DNA of 64,000 nucleotides from assembly GCA_017654935.2 (NCBI GenBank), contig CM065699.1, forward strand, positions 3,726,782-3,790,781. Direction: 5' to 3'. Made by a program: the position numbers and the translations under genes. Below the pieces are notes generated by a model, which was not told where the DNA came from, did no database searches, and was given only the letters and a program-made list of their open reading frames with translations. Positions 38,801 to 47,600 of the stretch are shown one piece after another. The stretch is from Phymorhynchus buccinoides (lineage: Eukaryota; Mollusca; Gastropoda; Neogastropoda; Raphitomidae). Within the stretch, counting starts at the first letter, position 1, and every line of letters starts with the position of its first letter.

Positions 38801-40483
38801 ATGCAGTTTTGTACATAGTGTGGGCGGACAATGCAGACACTATTTTGTACGCTGTTTGTTATAGTGTGGGCGGACAATGCAGACTAGCTGACATTACGCT
38901 GACTTAACACAGGGCGGACGAGGAACACCCAACACACAGACGCTGTTGGGATGTCCTTTACAAACATATCACTTATAGGTTACTGAGCTCTAAAGGATCT
39001 TGAATATTGAAGCACACACTATTTGACACCAAAAAGCATCAAGAAGACTAAAAAATTTGTTAAAAAGTCCAGAGTCACAGAAATGTTGCTTGATCACGGA
39101 ATGTCCGTTTTGACCCTGATGCATGACATTGCAATGTTTGTCCCTGGAAATAACAAGTCTGTGTCCCTGGTTTGAAGTAGATTGTCCCTGGAAGCTGCAA
39201 CAGAGGGTAGTTAGGCAGCGCTGCAATAGAGCGTGTTCAGAGAAGAAGCCCCCCTCAATGAGTACGCTGTTTGTTATTGTGTGATAATGGAGTGAGCATT
39301 TCAGCCCTGAACTGTTTACACTGTAACTGTAAGGTGTTTTCCTGACTTTGGGTGATAATATGTCACCCCTTTTTCCCTGTGGCCACTTGTCCCCAGTAAC
39401 GTGTGATAATGGAGTGATAATATGTCGCTCTACCTTTGTCCTTTTTCCCTCTGTTGTGGCCACTTGTCCCCAGTAACGTGTGATAATGGAGTGATAATAT
39501 GTCGCTCTACCTTTGTCCTTTTTCCCTCTGTTGTGGCCACTTGTCCCCAGTAACGTGTGATAATGGAGTGATAATATGTCGCTCTACCTTTGTCCTTTTT
39601 CCCTCTGTTGTGGCCACTTGTCCCCAGTAACGTGTGATAATGGAGTGATAATATGTCGCTCTACCTTTGTCCTTTTTCCCTCTGTTGTGGCCACTTGTCC
39701 CCAGTAACGTGTGATAATGGAGTGATAATATGTCGCTCTACCTTTGTCCTTTTTCCCTCTGTTGTGGCCACTTGTCCCCAGTAACGTGTGATAATGGAGT
39801 GATAATATGTCGCTCTACCTTTGTCCTTTTTCCCTCTGTTGTGGCCACTTGTCCCCAGTAACGTGTGATAATGGAGTGATAATATGTCGCTCTACCTTTG
39901 TCCTTTTTCCCTCTGTTGTGGCCACTTGTCCCCAGTAACGTGTGATAATGGAGTGATAATATGTCGCTCTACCTTTGTCCTTTTTCCCTCTGTTGTGGCC
40001 ACTTGTCCCCAGTAACGTGTGATAATGGAGTGATAATATGTCGCTCTACCTTTGTCCTTTTTCCCTCTGTTGTGGCCACTTGTCCCCAGTAACGTGTGAT
40101 AATGGAGTGATAATATGTCGCTCTACCTTTGTCCTTTTTCCCTCTGTTGTGGCCACTTGTCCCCAGTAACGTGTGATAATGGAGTGATAATATGTCGCTC
40201 TACCTTTGTCCTTTTTCCCTCTGTTGTGGCCACTTGTCCCCAGTAACGTGTGATAATGGAGTGATAATATGTCGCTCTACCTTTGTCCTTTTTCCCTCTG
40301 TTGTGGCCACTTGTCCCCAGTAACGTGTGATAATGGAGTGATAATGGAGTGATAATATGTCGCTCTACCTTTGTCCTTTTTATTTCATTTTGTTTTTATT
40401 TTATTATTGTATTTTTTAAAAATGTTCAGATTCCACTGATCGAATCACAGCACTTTGTAAGAAAATACACACACACACACACA

Positions 40484-40572
<89 letters not shown>

Positions 40573-41637
40573 GTGTGTGTTTTTGTTTGTTTAGTAGGAT
40601 GTAAAAAAGCTTTATCAAGCTTACTCTTTTATCGTCAATAAAGATCATTTTGACTTGACTTGACTTGACACACGTGCGCTGCATGCGCACAGGGACAGAT
40701 TGAAGTAAAAAACCAACTTATGCAGGATTAGTTGATGCACCATAGTTATTAGTAGGAATCTCGATGGGTGTTAGGAGCTCAGCTGTAGGATATGTATATG
40801 ACAGATATTGCAAGAATTGCCTGCCAAAACGGCTGTCTCAAAAACAGTAAGGAATACAGACCTGCCTTTGTGTCAAGCAGTCCTTAATTTTCAAGTCAAG
40901 TCAAGTCAAGCACTCTTTATTATCTCAGCACAGCAGAGAAACGACTGCATTGTATTGATAGTATGGTTGTAGTGAAGTGGTTGTGTATTTGTATAATAAC
41001 AGGACATGACTGCATTGTCTTGGTAGTGTGGTTGTAGTGAAGTGGTGGTGTATTTGTCTAATAACAGGACAGGCAAGCGCACCGTAGTTGGAGCCTTGAT
41101 GGACGGGTGGAACTCAGCGGTACGCTACGTCAGAAACAACTTCCAGGATGGATACAGACAGGTAGATATACTCTGTGTGTTTGTTTGTGTGTGTGTTTGT
41201 TTGTGTGTGTGTTTGTTTGTGTGTGTGTTAGGTTAGGTTAGGTGCATTATAGTCACAGAGGCGTCTGTGAAATTCGGGTTGCTCCCTCCTGGAGAGCGCG
41301 TCGCAGCCAGAGGCGCGCCACCCAATTATTTTTATTTTTTTATTTTTTGCATTCAATTTTTGTGTGACTGATGAGGAAGGAAGAGGGGGGGGGTAAATTT
41401 TGATCAAATGACAACTTTTTCGTTGCTACTGGGTTTAACGTGTGCTAAGTGCATGAGCACACGGGACCTCGGTTTATCATCTCATCCAAAAGACTGTGTG
41501 TGTGTGTGTTTGTTTGTGTGTTTGTTTGTGAGTGTGTGTTTGTTTGTTTGTATTTGTTGTGTGTGTGTTTGTGTGTGCGTTTTTGTTTGCTTGTTTGTTT
41601 GTGTATGTGTGTTTGTGAGTTTGTGTTTGTTTGTTTG

Positions 41638-41673
<36 letters not shown>

Positions 41674-44600
41674 TAGAGCCCTTTTGTGTATGTACAAACT
41701 TAAATATTTACATACAAAATGTATTTGCATGTATTCAGCTTAAATCAAAGCATTCCTTTATCAGACTATTTCTTAAAGTCTTCACTCTCGGCCCTATTCA
41801 CCAATTGAAAACCTGGTCCATATTTTTCAGGCTATAAGGCGCTCATTATTATAAGGCGCATCCCCAGAAAGTTTACACAAAACTCAGATTTTGTTATTAT
41901 ATTTTCTTACTGTATTATCAATATTATAAGGCGGGGGGATCTCAATCTGGGGAAAAAGGTATAACCTTATAGTCTGAAAAATATGGTACATATAAAAAGA
42001 TGGTGTCTAGTCTGCAGATGATTCATAATCCTCTGTGACATGTATAAAATAAGGCTTCCTTTCCTCATCTTCCCACATACAGAGCATTAGATTCAGCTAT
42101 GGTTTAATGCTGTGACATGTATAAAATAAGGCTTCCTTTCCTCATCTTCACACATACAGAGCATTAGATTCAGCTATGGTTTAATGCTGTGACATGTATA
42201 AAATAAGGCTTCCTTTCCTCATCTTCACACATACAGAGCATTAGATTCAGCTATGGTTTAATGCTGTGACATGTATAAAATAAGGCTTCCTTTCCTCATC
42301 TTCACACATACAGAGCATTAGATTCAGCTATGGTTTAATGCTGTGCATGTATAAAATAAGGCTTCCTTTCCTCATCTTCACACATACAGAGCATTAGATT
42401 CAGCTATGGTTTAATGCTGTGACATGTATAAAATAAGGCTTCCTTTCCTCATCTTCCCACATACAGAGCATTAGATTCAGCTATGGTTTAATGCTGTGAC
42501 ATGTATAAAATAAGGCTTCCTTTCCTCATCTTCACACATACAGAGCATTAGATTCAGCTATGGTTTAATGCTGTGACATGTATAAAATAAGGCTTCCTTT
42601 CCTCATCTTCACACATACAGAGCATTAGATTCAGCTATGGTTTAATGCTGTGACATGTATAAAATAAGGCTTCCTTTCCTCATCTTCACACATACAGAGC
42701 ATTAGATTCAGCTATGGTTTAATGCTGTGACATGTATAAAATAAGGCTTCCTTTCCTCATCTTCACACATACAGAGCATTAGATTCAGCTATGGTTTAAT
42801 GCTGTGACATGTATAAAATAAGGCTTCCTTTCCTCATCTTCACACATACAGAGCATTAGATTCAGCTATGGTTTAATGCTGTGACATGTATAAAATAAGG
42901 CTTCCTTTCCTCATCTTCCCACATACAGAGCATTAGATTCAGCTATGGTTTAATGCTGTGACATGTATAAAATAAGGCTTCCTTTCCTCATCTTCACACA
43001 TACAGAGCATTAGATTCAGCTATGGTTTAATGCTGTGACATGTATAAAATAAGGCTTCCTTTCCTCATCTTCCCACATACAGAGCATTAGATTCAGCTAT
43101 GGTTTAATGCTGTGACATGTATAAAATAAGGCTTCCTTTCCTCATCTTCACACATACAGAGCATTAGATTCAGCTATGGTTTAATGCTGTGACATGTATA
43201 AAATAAGGCTTCCTTTCCTCATCTTCCCACATACAGAGCATTAGATTCAGCTATGGTTTAATGCTGTGACATGTATAAAATAAGGCTTCCTTTCCTCATC
43301 TTCCCACATACAGAGCATTAGATTCAGCTATGGTTTAATGCTGTGACATGTATAAAATAAGGCTTCCTTTCCTCATCTTCACACATACAGAGCATTAGAT
43401 TCAGCTATGGTTTAATGCTGTGACATGTATAAAATAAGGCTTCCTTTCCTCATCTTCACACATACAGAGCATTAGATTCAGCTATGGTTTAATGCTGTGA
43501 CATGTATAAAATAAGGCTTCCTTTCCTCATCTTCACACATACAGAGCATTAGATTCAGCTATGGTTTAACCCTTTCACCGCCAAAGTTCATTTTCTTTCA
43601 GCGCCCCTTCTGTCTGGAACACCCTACCATATGAACTTCGTTCTGCTAAATCTTTCCAGTCTTTCAAAACCGCTCTTAAAACTCACTTCTTCCGGCAATA
43701 CCTCTGATTTCTTCCTTGTCCTGTTTCCTGCCTTAAAATGATGTCCCCCACATTGTGGGTGGGTGGGTGTGCGCGCGTGTGTGGGTGTGTGCGTGTGCGT
43801 GTGCGCGTGTTGTGGCTGTGTGCATGTTTGTGATAGTTGATATTGTAGTAGCTTATTTATGATTTATGTATTTATTTAAACAATTGTGAAGCGCCATGAG
43901 CTCAAGAGAGAAAGGGCGCTCTATGAATGTTATTTATTATTATTATTATTAAAGTCGCATTTTAACACCTATGTCACTAAAAGGCATCAAATTGGGGTCT
44001 ATTATCCAAAGACCCTATTGTCTTAGTTTTGGGAAGTAAGGATAGACCTTATTTTATATATTTCACAGAAGAACCCCCCCAATACTGCAGATGGAATTTG
44101 TTCTATACACAGGTAAATTTAATGGAAATTTTGGGCTGAAATATGGATGGCGGTGAAAGGGTTAATGCCTCATAACGACTTAGGTGTTCTACGAAGATGA
44201 TGTAGAAATGAAGCATTGGCATTCGCAAATTCTTATACTCAGGTTTATGTACAAACTGAATGGCAATATAAGTACAGTGTAAATTTTGGTAAGCCTAAAT
44301 TGAAAGGACTAATATTTTATTAAGAGATAGCCAATATTTTGAGATTTAAGAAAAAACATTTTTACCATAAGGCCGTGTACACACATAAGCCGAGATTCCG
44401 TGCGGAAACCCGTGCGCAATCCATAAATAAGTGAAACAAAGAAGGGGAAAGATTTGCGCACGTGTCCGAATTTCCCCTATATACGTACACTTTTATCCTT
44501 CTTTCTTCCACTTATTTAGGGTTTTCCGTACGGAACTTACGCGTCTAATGTGAACCCGGCCTTAGAAGATTATATTGGGGCCAAAAAAACTTATTGTGAA

Positions 44601-47600
44601 TGATCTGATTTTCCGTGGTGCCCATTGTCCAGGTACCTGGTTTCTGCTGTGCGAGACTTGGGAAGCCTAGCTATCAATTTGGTCATACCAGGCAGTGAGA
44701 TTTCTCCCTGCTTTTACCGACTTTTAACTGCCGTGGGATTTGTACGTGCGTAAAGCCCGCACGGGTCTGACTAGTTTTATGTCCCCATTCATGCCTTGGC
44801 TTAAGGCTGTGTCAGACCAACTGACATAGGCTAGAACACCAAGGCTACATCAAAATGTTGTTATACTTTGTATGGTTATTATTTATGCAGGAATTTCTTT
44901 AGCCTTGACTAGCTCCAAGCATAACGTCATCAGTCTCAGAAGACGGAGTGTGGCTGCCCACGTGCGAGGTAATCAAAAACGGTCACACGTAATGTTGTCA
45001 TCCGTAGCTGATGCACTTGTACCATAGTGTTCAAGGGCTTCTGCTGTTGGGATGATTCCTGGAGTCTTTTAGCCAGGGCAAGCCAACAACAACAACAACA
45101 ACAACAAGTCCCTATCCGAAGGACTCGACGTTCAGTTTGATTTTCCTGTCGAACTAGAAAGAAAGGGCGAAGCTGGGATTTGAACCCGGGTCACTCACGC
45201 TGCAGTCACGCTTTGAAATCGGCAGGCGAACGCCTTAACCACTGTGCCACCTTCCTTGTGTGTGTTGCAGGACTCTATTGACCTGTTTCTGGGCACCCAC
45301 ATCGTGGAGGAGACGGAGGGGCTGACCACCACTTCACCACTGGCCGTGCAGAGAGACTGGAAGTTCTATGCTGTAAGATGGACATAGAGAGTGTGTGTGT
45401 ATCTGTGTGAGAGAGAGAGAGAGGGGCTGACCACCACTTCACCACTGGCCGTGCAGAGAGACTGGAAGTTCTATGCTGTAAGATGGACATAGAGTATGTG
45501 TGTGTGTCTGTCTGTGTGTGTGAGAGAGAGAAAGAGAGAGAGAGACAGAGGGGCTGACCACCACGTCACCATTGACTGTGCAGAGAGACTGGAAGTTCTA
45601 CGCTGTAAGATGGACATAGAATGTGTCTCTGTGTGTGTGTACGTGCGTGCATGTGTGTGCATGTGTGTGAGTGTGAGAAGAGAGAGATATGGAGCTACGC
45701 TGTCATGTACATGATAATAATATTGGCATTTCTGTAGTGCATGTTCTAGAAATCCTTACTCATAGTCATAGCGCTTTGCAAGGAAATAAAAACTAAACAT
45801 TCCAATAAAGGCACTGTTATTCAAGCTTCCAACAATGACAAGCACGATTCGTTGCAGACTGCTCGTCATGCTCACAACTACAACTACATGTCATGGATTA
45901 TGTGTGTGTGTGTGTGTTAGAATACAAGTCAGTTGGGCTGCCATGTTACTACCACTGTCTCAGTTACAAGTTTAGAAATTCTGCGCTGTAGGATTGAGGT
46001 AAAGCACTATACTGTTATTATTATTATTATTATTATTGTTGTTGTTGTGGAAGATAGGGTGTTGGGAAATGCGGGGAGGGGAAGGGGGGTGGAAATGGGG
46101 TGAAGCGGACAGGGGATAGTTGGAGTTGAAGACAGCTGTCAAATATGTTTGATTACCATGAAATATTGCCTTATTTTTCTGACTATAAGTATAAGGCACA
46201 CCTTAATTTTATACAAAATTCAATTTTGTTATTATATTTTCTTACTATATTATCAGTATAAGGCGCAGGGGTCTAGGTCTTGGCAAAAAGTATCGCCTTA
46301 TAGTCTGAAAAACATGGTATTGATGTTACTAACATGTTGAGAATATAACCTGGTTTCATGTTTCTAACGGTGATGATGATGATGTGATGACAGATTCCAG
46401 TGGTGTGTCTGATCGCCCTCAGCATGATGGTCATCAGTCTCCTGCTGCCTGGAGGTCAGCACATCTTTTTATTTTGCTGTGTCATTATCCAGCCAGATCT
46501 GTGAAAATGGTTTGGGGTGAAGAATGGGGTGGAGAAGGGGGTGGAGAATGGGGTGGAGAATGGGGTGGAGAATGGGGTGGAGAATGGGGTGGAGGAGAAT
46601 GGGGTGGAGAATGGGGTGGAGGGGGTGGAGAATGGGGTGGAGAATGGGGTGGAGAATGGGGTGGAGAATGGGGTGGAGAGAATGGGGTGGAGAATGGGGT
46701 GGAGGAGAATGGGGTGGAGAATGGGGTGGAGAATGGGTGGAAGAAGGAGGGAAGCTTCAGACAAAGAAAGCGTAGAGGGAGGAAGAGAAATGGCGAGGAG
46801 AAAATGTAGGAAGCTTGATTTCCATATGGGGCTATTTTTGTTGGCTAATATTGCCAGCGATTTTCGACATTGGATGAAAAACCTTGCTTGCAGTTCCTTT
46901 AGTGCTATGATTTTCTATGGCGCTATTCAAACTTCGTGGGAGGGAGAAAAAAAGATCACGCCTATGGAATACAGCAAGGTTTTTCACCAGTTCCACAAGT
47001 TTCTCCATGCTTTTAGAAACCATGGTGGTTGCAGAAACAGCGTAATGTTTGAGCTCTGCCCACTTTCAGAGACAAAAATGTTTTGTTCTTAAACGGGTGA
47101 TAAAATCAATTTGCGAGCGATATTCGACTGACACTGTATGATTATCGCCCTACGGGTGTCCAGAATGACTATCATTGGTAGAAAATGAAAAATGGTGTTT
47201 TACGTCCTCTCGGTCATAGACACATATGGGACATTTGTAAATACAAAGACGGTGGGAACAACACTGGCTGCAATGCCCGGAGGCAGTGCAACACTAGTAA
47301 AGTCCCGAGTTTTTAACAATATAGATATGTGTAGCGGTAACCACGCCTCGGATAAACCTCATCGGCTATGGTACCGCCACAATAATTATCATACGAGTTT
47401 TATCATTGGTGGCGAAGAAATTTTAATTTTTATCGCTGTTGATTTTCATCTTAAAAGTTGCGCATGTGGAATTACTGCATTAAACTTTAAAGTACCGGTT
47501 GTTTTTTTAAAGCTATAAAGCGCACCTTATTATAAGGTGCACCTCCAAAAGGTGACACAAATTCACATTTTGTTATTATATTTTATTACAGTACGTCAAA

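Noticed and set aside
30841..38885. CRISPR-like array of identical direct repeats
   Set aside because: Repeats are head-to-tail with no unique spacers, lie in an animal intron, and derive from an exon edge.
38990..39463. 157-codon minus-strand ORF
   Set aside because: Covers dispersed-repeat debris and part of the 77-bp array; no recognisable domain.
41220..41240. Telomere-like TTAGG run
   Set aside because: Only three GTTAG units adjoining a GT microsatellite; likely a slippage product.
46384..47092. ORFs rich in EWGG / NGVE repeats after exon 17
   Set aside because: Frames through the 12-bp GGGGTGGAGAAT repeat downstream of the exon 17 donor.
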